Source: Hugenholtzia roseola DSM 9546 (lineage in GTDB: Bacteria; Bacteroidota; Bacteroidia; Cytophagales; Bernardetiaceae). From it: a stretch of DNA of 64,000 nt. The notes under the pieces are model-generated. The model saw nothing but the letters and a program-made list of their open reading frames with translations, was not told the origin of the DNA and did no database searches. Positions 18,264-25,523 of the stretch are shown here, piece after piece (within the stretch, counting starts at the first letter, position 1; each line of letters starts with the position of its first letter). The stretch spans positions 113,682-177,681 of the forward strand of contig NZ_KE383884.1 in NCBI RefSeq assembly GCF_000422585.1, given 5' to 3'. Made by a program: the position numbers and the translations under genes.

Positions 18264-18468
18264 GCTCCCTTTTGGGGGAGTGATGTTAAGTTCTGTGAAA
18301 ACTCTTGTTTTATTACAGTTTTTTCAAATTTGACACGAAAGGAAATTTGGACTTAAACCCTAAGGGTCTTCAAGACCCTTAGGGTTTGGGGCATAGAACA
18401 AGTCAATGCCTTGTCTCTACATTTGACTCTGATTTTTAGAACTTAACACTACTACCCTTTTGGGGCAG
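18264..18468. repeat. Dispersed intergenic repeat, family A, copy 3 (inverted)
   Basis: A full-length copy in opposite orientation to copies 1 and 2. The left end is GGGGGAGTGATGTTAAGTTC and the right end is AGAACTTAACACTACTACCC. The perfect 33-bp hairpin with arm AAACCCTAAGGGTCTT is at 18355-18387. The second palindrome is degenerate (GAACAAGTCAATGCCTTGTC). The copy lies between two minus-strand genes. Confidence 0.88.
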
Positions 18469-18480
18469 CGTAGCGGTTTC

Positions 18481-19377
18481 TTATTCTTCCAAAACCCACG
18501 CCCCGACATAGGAAAAATCGAGTTCGTCTTGTGCCTTGCGTGCCTCTTCTTTGGTTTTGTATTGTGCTAAGGCAATTCTATAACGCCCGTTATCGCCTAC
18601 CATTACTTTTGCATCAGCGAAACCTTTGGTTTTTAGTCCGTTTAAAGCGATATTGGCGTTTTCTTCTGTGCCATAGCTGCCATATACCAAATAAAATTTG
18701 CCCGAAGTTTGTTTTGTAGCCTGCATATCACTCTGGACGGCTTCATTGGCGTTGGCTTTTCCTGCTTTTGGGTCTAAGGCGGCGGCTTTTCCTTTGCAGG
18801 CGGTAGGTGCGCCCAAAGGGTCTATGACTTCGCCAAACCAGACCACTACATAGTTTTCATACTTGCCAATGCCTATCGCTACCCAATCTTTATCTGCCCA
18901 CCTGCCCTGATTGACCAACATGTCGGCAAAAAAGCGGCTATTTTTCCAACGCTCCATAATTTTTTCGGCATTGCCACCACCATTGTAAATCAATTCATAG
19001 CCGTAGCCCTCGTAAGCGGCAATTTCGCGCGGCTTTTCCCACATACAAGGCGATTTTTCGGGCGTATCGGCGTGGCAACAAGCTGTCCAGAAGCCTTGGT
19101 CAGACCAGCTATTCATACTACAGGCTTCCGAATCTTGGCGGTTATTGAAAAGGTCTTGCGCATGCAGTTTTGCCACATAGGAAAGCGACTTGGAATAGGA
19201 AATGGTCGTCTGTTTTGCCTCTTTGCGGTAGGCATCAATGGCATCATACAATGCCTTCTCTTCGGGGGTGTAACAAAGGTCGGCAGGGACATTTTGTGCC
19301 TTCAAAAAAGAGGCGGCGGCAGCCCAGAGAAGAAGTCCGAAAAAAAGCGTTTGGTAGAAGCGAGCCAAAGTTATCAT
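18481..19377 (-). CDS. Exported CAP/SCP-domain protein with C-terminal SPOR domain
   Basis: 298 aa from the ATG at 19377, which gives a signal peptide (FFGLLLWAAAASFLKAQ). Residues about 35-200 resemble a CAP (cysteine-rich secretory, SCP/PR-1) domain, with HAQDLFNNRQ and the downstream WVAIGIGKYENYVVVWFGEV strands. Residues about 225-298 match a SPOR domain (GKFYLVYGSYGTEENANIAL, then YRIALAQYKTKEEARKAQDEL), which binds denuded peptidoglycan at division sites. The fusion suggests a periplasmic protein held near the cell wall. An upstream start is open but would bury the signal peptide. The CAP assignment is less certain than SPOR. Confidence 0.78.
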   Translation of the reverse strand: MITLARFYQTLFFGLLLWAAAASFLKAQNVPADLCYTPEEKALYDAIDAYRKEAKQTTISYSKSLSYVAKLHAQDLFNNRQDSEACSMNSWSDQGFWTACCHADTPEKSPCMWEKPREIAAYEGYGYELIYNGGGNAEKIMERWKNSRFFADMLVNQGRWADKDWVAIGIGKYENYVVVWFGEVIDPLGAPTACKGKAAALDPKAGKANANEAVQSDMQATKQTSGKFYLVYGSYGTEENANIALNGLKTKGFADAKVMVGDNGRYRIALAQYKTKEEARKAQDELDFSYVGAWVLEE

Positions 19378-19498
19378 AAGCGAGTGAGAGAATTTGGAAA
19401 CAAAAGCAGATGGAGAAGAAAAGCGCTCAAAGTAACGAGATAAAAAGCAAAATGCCCTATCTAAGCGAATGTGGTGAGTAGCCACATGCTCTAAGGAC

Positions 19499-19529
19499 TT
19501 GAAAAATAATACCAAATTTATTAAATTTG
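19499..19529 (+). promoter_or_regulatory. Bacteroidota-type promoter for the cyclophilin gene
   Basis: TTG at 19499-19501, a 20-bp spacer, then TAAATTTG at 19522-19529 (consensus TAnnTTTG). Transcription would start near 19536, leaving a leader of about 105 nt before the ATG at 19643. Confidence 0.6.
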
Positions 19530-19642
19530 CAGGGCAAAGCCTAATTTTTTGAAAAAAAATAGAAAAAGGGCAGGGTTGCGCTTGTAAAAGTTGCGGCTCT
19601 GGTTTCTAAAAAAATTGGGCTTCTCACCTTTATCTTTTTGAT

Positions 19643-20377
19643 ATGAAAAAATGCAGTTTGCTCTTTTGGGTTGGCTTGATAGGGCTTTTTGTAGCCTTTA
19701 GCAGTTGCCAATCTACTCATTCTCAAAATGTTAATAACGAAGAAAACCCCCAAACTTCGACCACTCAAACCACCGTTCCTATGCTCTCTCCACAAGAAAT
19801 GGAGGCGAAAAAAGCCCCTGTCATTACCATCGAAACCCAATTTGGGAATATGGATTTAATCCTCTACAACGAAACCCCTTTGCACAAGGAGAACTTTCTC
19901 AAACTGGCAAAAGAAGGTTTTTATGATAACACCACTTTCCATCGCGTCATCAAAGGCTTTATGATTCAGGGCGGCGACCCGCTCTCGAAAGACCCTGCCA
20001 CGCGCATGCAAGCAGGCACAGGAGGACCCAATTATACCATTCCTGCCGAAATGGTGCCACATCTCAAACACCTAAAAGGTGCATTGGCGGCGGCACGAAA
20101 GGGCGATAATGTGAATCCAAAGCGCGAGTCGAGCGGCTCACAATTTTATATCGTACAAGATGCAATGGGCTGCCAACACCTAAACGGGCAATATAGCGTC
20201 TTCGGACAAGTGGTGCGCGGCTTAGAAGTCATCGACAGCATTGCGGCACAACCGCAAAGAGCGTCCAGCGTTCCTGCGCAAGATATTTTCATGAAAATGA
20301 GTGTAAAAGAACTTTCTTTGGCTAAAATTCAGAAAGAATATAATTTTGTCTTTCCCGATTTGAAACCACAGGAATAA
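19643..20377 (+). CDS. Cyclophilin-type peptidyl-prolyl cis-trans isomerase, lipoprotein
   Basis: 244 aa. A lipoprotein signal (LIGLFVAFSSCQSTH) predicts acylation at about Cys22 and envelope location. After a Thr/Gln-rich linker, a cyclophilin domain of about 170 residues follows, with NFLKLAKEGFYDNTTFHRVI, GFMIQGGDP and GSQFYIVQD. The catalytic Arg of FHRV and the Gln/Phe residues of the active site are present. It catalyses proline isomerisation, probably assisting folding of exported proteins. The start is set by the signal sequence. Confidence 0.92.
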   Translation: MKKCSLLFWVGLIGLFVAFSSCQSTHSQNVNNEENPQTSTTQTTVPMLSPQEMEAKKAPVITIETQFGNMDLILYNETPLHKENFLKLAKEGFYDNTTFHRVIKGFMIQGGDPLSKDPATRMQAGTGGPNYTIPAEMVPHLKHLKGALAAARKGDNVNPKRESSGSQFYIVQDAMGCQHLNGQYSVFGQVVRGLEVIDSIAAQPQRASSVPAQDIFMKMSVKELSLAKIQKEYNFVFPDLKPQE

Positions 20378-20392
20378 AACCAAAAGGCAGCA

Positions 20393-20515
20393 GGGTCAAG
20401 TTCGATAAAAGGCGTTTTACTTTCAAAGCTAAGACGAAATAAAATTTGGCATAAACCCTATTTTTAGGGCTTGACCTCACCGCCCGAAATAGGGGCAGGT
20501 TCAATTCTGCTCCTA
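20393..20515. repeat. Possible highly diverged family A-like repeat
   Basis: The gap between the cyclophilin and MscS genes holds a segment with AAATAAAATTTGG and AACCCTATTTTTAGGG, resembling the AT-rich part and decayed hairpin of family A. The terminal repeats are not convincing. The relationship is tentative. Confidence 0.3.
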
Positions 20516-20552
20516 TTTACTTCAAGATTTTATTACCAAAAACCCCAACAAG

Positions 20553-22295
20553 ATGTCTTATCAGAACAAGTCTATTTCTTTTTTTACCATTCAAAAACCA
20601 TTTAAAAAAGGCTTTTTTAGTCTGATTTCCACTTTTTTTCTTGTCTTTTTGCCTTTTCTTACCATTTTGGCGCAAGAAAAGCCCAATGAAAATACAACAG
20701 AAAGCACAAAAGTTTTAGTAGATTTGAGCAGCCCCTATCATACCATTTATAGTTTTTTGGCAAATCTACAAAAGGATAGCTTCAACCCCGAAGAGGCGGC
20801 ACGCACCTTTCCCAACTTGGGCTATACCGAAGCCGAAAAAGCGGAATTAGCTATCAAATTGATTCAAATTTTAGACGGACGCGGAATTTTTGTGCATTTA
20901 GAAACTTTGCCACGCCAAAACGACCACCTCGATAGCGTTAATAAAAAAGCCCAATATGTCATTTCAGAACGCCTGCCCCAAATTTATGTAGAAAAAATAG
21001 GCGATAAGTGGTATTTTTCTAAAAGTAGTGTAGAAGCCATTGCCTTGCTTCACAAGCAAACCTATCCTTTGGGCTTGTCTAAACTTGTAAATTGGCTGCA
21101 AAAAGATGCGAAAAATAAATTTATGGGCGTTTGGCTTTGGCAATATGTAGCAGTGGCTTGTCTGATTTTATTGACTTTTATTTTGCACAAAGTATTCAGT
21201 TTATTTTTCCGTCGTATTCTTATCAAATTTATATCCAAATTAGAACGCACCGACTCTATCAAAGAATTGGTACAGTCTATCGCGAACCCCATCAGTTTGT
21301 TTTTAGTCTTTTGGCTTTTTTCCAAACTTTTCCCTGTGCTTTCCCTCCCTGTGGAGGTTACTTACTATGTTCTCTTGGCGGTAGAAATTGCCTTGCCCGT
21401 TTTTGTGATGTTGGTAGCCCTGCGTTTGGTAGATTTTGTTAGTTATCATCTCAAAAGAATAGCGGCAAACACTTCTACCACGATGGACGACCAACTTGTG
21501 CCTTTGGTGCAAAAAATTGGTAAGATTGCCGTCGTTGCAGTAGCGATAATCTATGCCTTGCAGCGTTTGGAATTTAATATCACCGCCCTATTAGCAGGGG
21601 TTTCTATCGGTACGTTGGCTTTCGCTTTGGCAGCCCAAGATACGATACGCAATCTTTTTGGTTCGATTATGATTTTCATAGACCGACCCTTTCAAGTAGG
21701 CGATTGGATAAATCTTTCGGGCTTGGAAGGAACGGTGGAAGAAGTCGGTTTTCGCTCCACACGCATCAGAACCTTCTACGATTCGGTTATTTCTATCCCC
21801 AACGGCAAACTCGCCGATATGACCATCGACAACATGGGACTGCGCCAGTACCGCCGCTATCGCACCATGCTCACCCTAACCTACGACACGCCCCCTGCCC
21901 TTTTAGAGGCTTTTGTCTTGGGTGTGAGGCAACTTATCGAGGCGCACCCCCATACGCGCAAGGATAGTTATGCCGTTTATTTTAATGAATTTGGAAACAC
22001 TTATTTAGGCGTTTTATTAAATACTTTTTTCATTACCCCTGATACCCCTGCCGAATTTGCAGCCAAACAGGAACTTATGTTGCAAATCCTACACTTGGCA
22101 GAGGAATTGGGTGTGCGCTTTGCCTTTCCTACCCAAACGCTGCACATAGAGGATTTTCCCGAAAAGAAGTCCCTAACGCCAACTTTTCAGACCGAAAAAC
22201 TGCAAAAAAATGCCCTCGAAGGGCAAGTAGCGGCATTTATTAAAAAAATAGAAGCCCAAAACAAAGAGCGCGAAGAAAAAGAAAAAGGTTGGTAA
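20553..22295 (+). CDS. MscS-family mechanosensitive ion channel
   Basis: 580 aa. An N-terminal signal (FFSLISTFFLVFLPFLTIL) precedes a periplasmic domain of about 150 residues, then about five membrane helices. The pore-lining helix and MscS core are ALLAGVSIGTLAFALAAQDT, IRNLFGSIMIFIDRPFQVGDW and GTVEEVGFRSTRIRT. The cytoplasmic alpha/beta domain follows and ends in a charged Lys/Glu tail. It is a large-type MscS homologue (E. coli MscS is 286 aa), probably a membrane-tension-gated release valve. Confidence 0.92.
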   Translation: MSYQNKSISFFTIQKPFKKGFFSLISTFFLVFLPFLTILAQEKPNENTTESTKVLVDLSSPYHTIYSFLANLQKDSFNPEEAARTFPNLGYTEAEKAELAIKLIQILDGRGIFVHLETLPRQNDHLDSVNKKAQYVISERLPQIYVEKIGDKWYFSKSSVEAIALLHKQTYPLGLSKLVNWLQKDAKNKFMGVWLWQYVAVACLILLTFILHKVFSLFFRRILIKFISKLERTDSIKELVQSIANPISLFLVFWLFSKLFPVLSLPVEVTYYVLLAVEIALPVFVMLVALRLVDFVSYHLKRIAANTSTTMDDQLVPLVQKIGKIAVVAVAIIYALQRLEFNITALLAGVSIGTLAFALAAQDTIRNLFGSIMIFIDRPFQVGDWINLSGLEGTVEEVGFRSTRIRTFYDSVISIPNGKLADMTIDNMGLRQYRRYRTMLTLTYDTPPALLEAFVLGVRQLIEAHPHTRKDSYAVYFNEFGNTYLGVLLNTFFITPDTPAEFAAKQELMLQILHLAEELGVRFAFPTQTLHIEDFPEKKSLTPTFQTEKLQKNALEGQVAAFIKKIEAQNKEREEKEKGW

Positions 22296-22356
22296 AATAA
22301 ACCAACAACAACTTTTTCAAGACTAAGAACACAAAAAAGCTGACTGCCTAAAACGA

Positions 22357-22540
22357 GGCTGTCCAAAAAGTCCTTTTCATAAAATGTAGCCAAATAAAGC
22401 TTGGTTTTGTTATTTCAAAGGCTTCAAAAACTTCATATCATAGGGTTTACAAACGCTATGATATGAAGTTTTCATTATTATTCAGTCTAAAAACAAAATT
22501 AAATTTGGTAGCAAAAAAAGAAACTGCCCTTTTGGATACC
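22357..22540. mobile_element. Candidate small non-autonomous inverted-repeat element (MITE-like) at island edge
   Basis: The left end GGCTGTCCAAAAAGTCC and the inverse of the right end, GGTATCCAAAAGGGC, form an imperfect terminal inverted repeat enclosing 184 bp without a gene. A hairpin at 22431-22468 with a perfect 13-bp stem (CTTCATATCATAG / CTATGATATGAAG) sits at the centre; its loop can add four more pairs. The left end resembles common IS termini. It lies just left of the AT-rich cassette island. Confidence 0.45.
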
Positions 22541-22546
22541 TTCTTA

Positions 22547-22640
22547 TGCAAGTTTGAGATTTGCGGAATGGACAAGTCTTAGTAAGCCTAAGATTTAGTT
22601 TTGTTTTTTAGTTAGGGGAATACTACGCGCGGCAGGGGGA
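22547..22640. repeat. Cassette repeat R0 (truncated; right-hand part only)
   Basis: This segment contains the right part of the 234-bp cassette repeat: a GCAAGTTTGAGATTTGC-type arm, GCCTAAGATTTAG, a TTTTGTTTTTTA tract, and a diverged end ACTACGCGCGGCAGG. The left part with the promoter-like element is missing. It closes the array behind the last orphan gene. Its sequence variants are shared with R3 instead of R1/R2. Confidence 0.7.
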
Positions 22641-22649
22641 AGTCCTACA

Positions 22650-23267
22650 TTACTCATCTTCTTCGGGCGGATTGATTCGGCTGGGAAGGTAAAATTCTTT
22701 TACTCTTTCTTCCTTATTTTTCGTTGTATAATCAACTATATAAAATGAATAATATAATAAACTTGGCTTTTGATAATGTAATGTTGTTGGTTCTACGGAA
22801 TGAATTTGAACAGTGTTATCGCCTACAAACCAGCCTTCTAGAAGGTTATAAAGTCCTGTAGTATCAGACATTTCAAAAGATGTTTCACACATCATGTATT
22901 CAATATCGTTTTTTTTGATAATAATAGGCTTGTAACTACTACTTAATATTTGAATTATTTTATTTTCTTTTTTGAAAAAAAATATTGATTCTTCTTTCGA
23001 AATATGTGAAGAAAGTACATTTATACTAATATTCTTATTATAATGATTTTTAATATAAAACATGAACTTAACAAGAACTTGATATTTTTTCTTGCTACTA
23101 TTAGTATCATTTTGCAGAATTTTGTTTATAGCACAAGATACAAGACTACTAGAATCTTTTAAATTTATATGTATTTTTTGCGTATTTTGTTTTTTTACAA
23201 TGTCTTTTTTATCAAAAGTACAAAAAGATAACAAAACAGATATAATTATTATTAGTATTTTTTTCAT
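22650..23267 (-). CDS. Cassette gene A: AT-rich putative lipoprotein of unknown function
   Basis: 205 aa. A hydrophobic N-terminus (KKILIIIISVLLSFCTFDKK) with Cys16 after LSF suggests a lipoprotein. The mature part is rich in Lys, Ile, Asn and Ser with no recognisable motif. Its base composition is clearly more AT-rich than the chromosome around it, which suggests recent acquisition. It lies between repeats R0 and R1: the stop is about 10 bp from R0 and the ATG is 64 bp from R1. R1 carries a promoter-like element pointing into it. Confidence 0.6.
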   Translation of the reverse strand: MKKILIIIISVLLSFCTFDKKDIVKKQNTQKIHINLKDSSSLVSCAINKILQNDTNSSKKKYQVLVKFMFYIKNHYNKNISINVLSSHISKEESIFFFKKENKIIQILSSSYKPIIIKKNDIEYMMCETSFEMSDTTGLYNLLEGWFVGDNTVQIHSVEPTTLHYQKPSLLYYSFYIVDYTTKNKEERVKEFYLPSRINPPEEDE

Positions 23268-23331
23268 TATTTTTTATTGTTTTTTTATATAAATTAAAAA
23301 GTAAGTTTAAATACTGACTCTCTGAAATCTT

Positions 23332-23565
23332 CCCCCCTGCTGGGCGCAGCCTCCGACTACGACCTATCAGTAGGGCAAATCTTAGATTTGCATTGCAAGA
23401 TACTACAAAAATAGCAGGAAGCAAATATAAAATGCTATTTTGTAAGTATTTTTGTAGCAGCCCCCCTCGCAAATCTAAGATTTGCGGAATTGATAAGGCT
23501 TAGTCGCAGACTAAGCCTAACTTTTAATTTTGTTTTTTAATTATTTGAAGACTACGCACAGCAGG
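23332..23565. repeat. Cassette repeat R1 (complete, 234 bp)
   Basis: The ends are CCTGCTGGGCG and the inverse CGCACAGCAGG. In order it holds a short hairpin GCAAATC-TTA-GATTTGC; a nested structure with outer arms CTACAAAAATA / TATTTTTGTAG; a second GCAAATC-TAA-GATTTGC hairpin; GCTTAGTC-GCA-GACTAAGC; and a T-rich tract. On the minus strand TTTG (23425-23422), 19 bp, TATCTTGC (23402-23395) forms a promoter-like pair pointing into gene A. Confidence 0.92.
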
Positions 23566-23611
23566 AGTTTGTTGTTGGCGTTGGGGATATGACAATGAAA
23601 AAAATATTATC

Positions 23612-24253
23612 TTAACAATCGTATGGTAACGTAGGAAAATAATATATCAACTTATCATTTATGATTAAAGAAGTTACACATAATTTTCCGTATGAAGAAT
23701 AAAAAATAATATCTTGTATGATATAGACATCACCATTTTTTGTTGTTAATGTATAATGTGAATATAAAGGGTCTATAGTTTCTAATTTATCCTTAATTTT
23801 AAAATCATTCATTACAATTTTAAGTACATTATATTTATTTGCGAGTTTTAGTCTTTCGTTTTTTTCCTCTGTATAATATTTATTATATTTTATTATTTCA
23901 CTAGCTGTTTGTAATAAGTATGACGCATCTTTGAAAACAGCTTTATCAGCTACACTGTCAATTACCAATGAGGCAGAAGGAATATGCATATATCGCTCTA
24001 CTCCATCTACAAATCCAATGTCTGAAACCTTTTTTTGTAGCTCATAATCAAAATCAGATTCATGCCATTTCTCTATTTTAGTATAGTCATCATTAGATAT
24101 GCAGTATAAAAACTGGTCTTTATTAGGATAATATAGCTCAGAATAATAAAAATATGAATTATCATCATACGAAACTTTAAAAGCTATAAAGGGTGGTATT
24201 TTTGTGCTATATGCACTACACAAAATAGTAATAATACAAATAAATCTTATCAT
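23612..24253 (-). CDS. Cassette gene B: AT-rich putative exported protein of unknown function
   Basis: 213 aa from the ATG at 24253, which begins with a signal-like segment (MIRFICIITILCSAYSTKIP). An alternative ATG at 24292 lies directly against the G-run of repeat R2 and adds 13 residues. The mature part is rich in Tyr, Asp, Lys and Ile; no domain is recognised. Composition is strongly AT-rich. It occupies the interval between R1 and R2 and is unrelated in sequence to genes A and C. Confidence 0.55.
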   Translation of the reverse strand: MIRFICIITILCSAYSTKIPPFIAFKVSYDDNSYFYYSELYYPNKDQFLYCISNDDYTKIEKWHESDFDYELQKKVSDIGFVDGVERYMHIPSASLVIDSVADKAVFKDASYLLQTASEIIKYNKYYTEEKNERLKLANKYNVLKIVMNDFKIKDKLETIDPLYSHYTLTTKNGDVYIIQDIIFYSSYGKLCVTSLIINDKLIYYFPTLPYDC

Positions 24254-24292
24254 TTTATTTTTTGTGAAAATGAAAGTGGTCTTTATGGTCAT

Positions 24293-24525
24293 CCCCCCCG
24301 TTGGGCGTAGTCTCCGACTACGACCTATCAGTGCGGCAAATCTTTGATTTGCGTTGTAAGATACTGCAAAAATAGCAGGAAGCAAATATAAAATGCTATT
24401 TTGTAAGTATTTTTGTAGCCCCCCCCTCGCAAATCTAAGATTTGCTGGATTGATAAGTCTTAGTCGCAGACTAAGCCTAACATTTAATTTTATTTTTTAA
24501 TTATTTGAAAACTACGCACAGCAGG
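24293..24525. repeat. Cassette repeat R2 (complete, 233 bp)
   Basis: Nearly identical to R1 and the same length to within one base. Differences fall mostly in loops and single positions, for example TTA to TTT in the first hairpin loop. The minus-strand promoter-like pair is TTTG (24386-24383), 19 bp, TATCTTAC (24363-24356), pointing into gene B. The right end CGCACAGCAGG is one base from the gene C stop codon. Confidence 0.92.
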
Positions 24526-24526
24526 A

Positions 24527-25243
24527 TTATGAAATCAGTTCAAATATTTTATCAAACATTTTATCTGATTCGTTTTTTTTATATTTTAGATGTGCTGAAT
24601 AGTTTTTATCATTGAGTATAATAAGTACTATCATTATAAAGTAAAATGGTTCAATATTGTGTATATAGTTGTATTTTCCTTTTAAAGTACGCATCAATGA
24701 TATGAGATTTATATTGTTTGGGTGTTTGTCTATTTCTATGTCAATAAGAACACTTCCACTTATCATTTTTGCATCTAAAATATTTTTATTGAAAACTTTT
24801 TCTTGATTTACAAATATTTCTCTTAAAAAATCATTATCATAAAATTTTTCTATAGAATCAGAAACAGAAATAGAATATACTTCTATACGAAATATATTTT
24901 TACTTAATTCTTCTAATCTAAATATAGGCTCTATACATACAAGAATTAAACTATTTTTATTTTTTAATAAAATATCTATTTTTTCTAAACCTGAAACATC
25001 AAACTTGTCCATATTGAGTAAGTTTTGTTTTTGCTTCGAAAATATGACTTCAATTTTTGAAAAACCACTTCCGTTAGGAGTAGCTCCTGTTATAGTTGCC
25101 TCCTTAAATCCTTTAGATTTAAGCCAACTACCTGTGTGCGTTTCCCATGCTGCCTTTTTCATAGCATCTTTCTGAGTAATTCCCGCTTCTTGTGCTAAAA
25201 TACTTTGATATGCTGCATTAAATTTGTCCAAATTGCTTGCCAT
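24527..25243 (-). CDS. Cassette gene C: AT-rich protein of unknown function
   Basis: 238 aa from the ATG at 25243 (begins MASNLDKFNAAYQSILAQEA). The first 60 residues form a helical region rich in Ala, Lys and Gln; the rest is rich in Ile, Asn, Lys and Phe with a hydrophobic FYFIMIVLIIL near residue 206. No family is recognised. The gene fills the inter-repeat interval almost exactly: the ATG is 4 bp from R3 and the stop 1 bp from R2. The frame can be read further upstream into R3, but that portion recurs in every repeat copy and is judged non-coding. Confidence 0.6.
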   Translation of the reverse strand: MASNLDKFNAAYQSILAQEAGITQKDAMKKAAWETHTGSWLKSKGFKEATITGATPNGSGFSKIEVIFSKQKQNLLNMDKFDVSGLEKIDILLKNKNSLILVCIEPIFRLEELSKNIFRIEVYSISVSDSIEKFYDNDFLREIFVNQEKVFNKNILDAKMISGSVLIDIEIDKHPNNINLISLMRTLKGKYNYIHNIEPFYFIMIVLIILNDKNYSAHLKYKKNESDKMFDKIFELIS

Positions 25244-25247
25244 GTAG

Positions 25248-25450
25248 CCCCCCCCTGCTGGGCGTAGTCTCCAACTACGACCTATCAGTAGGGCAAATCT
25301 TAGATTTGCGCTGCAAGATACTACAAAAATAGCAGGAAACAAATATAAAATGCTATTTTGTAAGTATTTTTGTAGCAGCCCTCTTTGCAAGTTTGAGATT
25401 TGAAGAATTGATAAGGCGTAATCTGCGACTAAGCCTAAGATTTAGGCATA
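25248..25450. repeat. Cassette repeat R3 (right end missing)
   Basis: It shares the first 190 bp of R1/R2, including CCTGCTGGGCG, the hairpins, and the minus-strand promoter-like pair TTTG (25343-25340), 19 bp, TATCTTGC (25320-25313) pointing into gene C. After GCCTAAGATTTAGG it diverges and the CAGCAGG end is absent. It marks the right boundary of the array, next to the helicase gene. Confidence 0.85.
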
Positions 25451-25487
25451 GCCACTCGAAAAAGTAGCTTTAAATGATACTTTTTTG

Positions 25488-25495
25488 TATCTTTG
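25488..25495 (+). promoter_or_regulatory. Probable -7 element (TATCTTTG) of the nuclease-helicase gene
   Basis: TATCTTTG is an exact match to TAnnTTTG, 28 bp before the chosen ATG at 25524. The -33 region has only CTTT instead of TTTG at the expected spacing, so the call is moderate. Confidence 0.45.
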
Positions 25496-25523
25496 CTACC
25501 TTTGCCAAACAAATTCTCTTCCC

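Noticed and set aside
23332-25390. Peptide-coding frame inside the cassette repeats
   Set aside because: A frame of about 45 codons ending RRLRPAGG is open in all three copies, but differences among copies are mostly amino-acid-changing and the frame is not in register with gene A, so it looks like a by-product of the repeat.
22547-25450. CRISPR array
   Set aside because: Repeat units are 234 bp and the intervals of about 720 bp hold single genes; no short regular spacers and no cas genes are present.
22547-25450. Integron attC sites and cassette array
   Set aside because: A GCCTAAC core-like string occurs in R1 and R2 but not in R0 or R3, no correctly spaced GTTRRRY partner is consistent among copies, and there is no integrase in the window.
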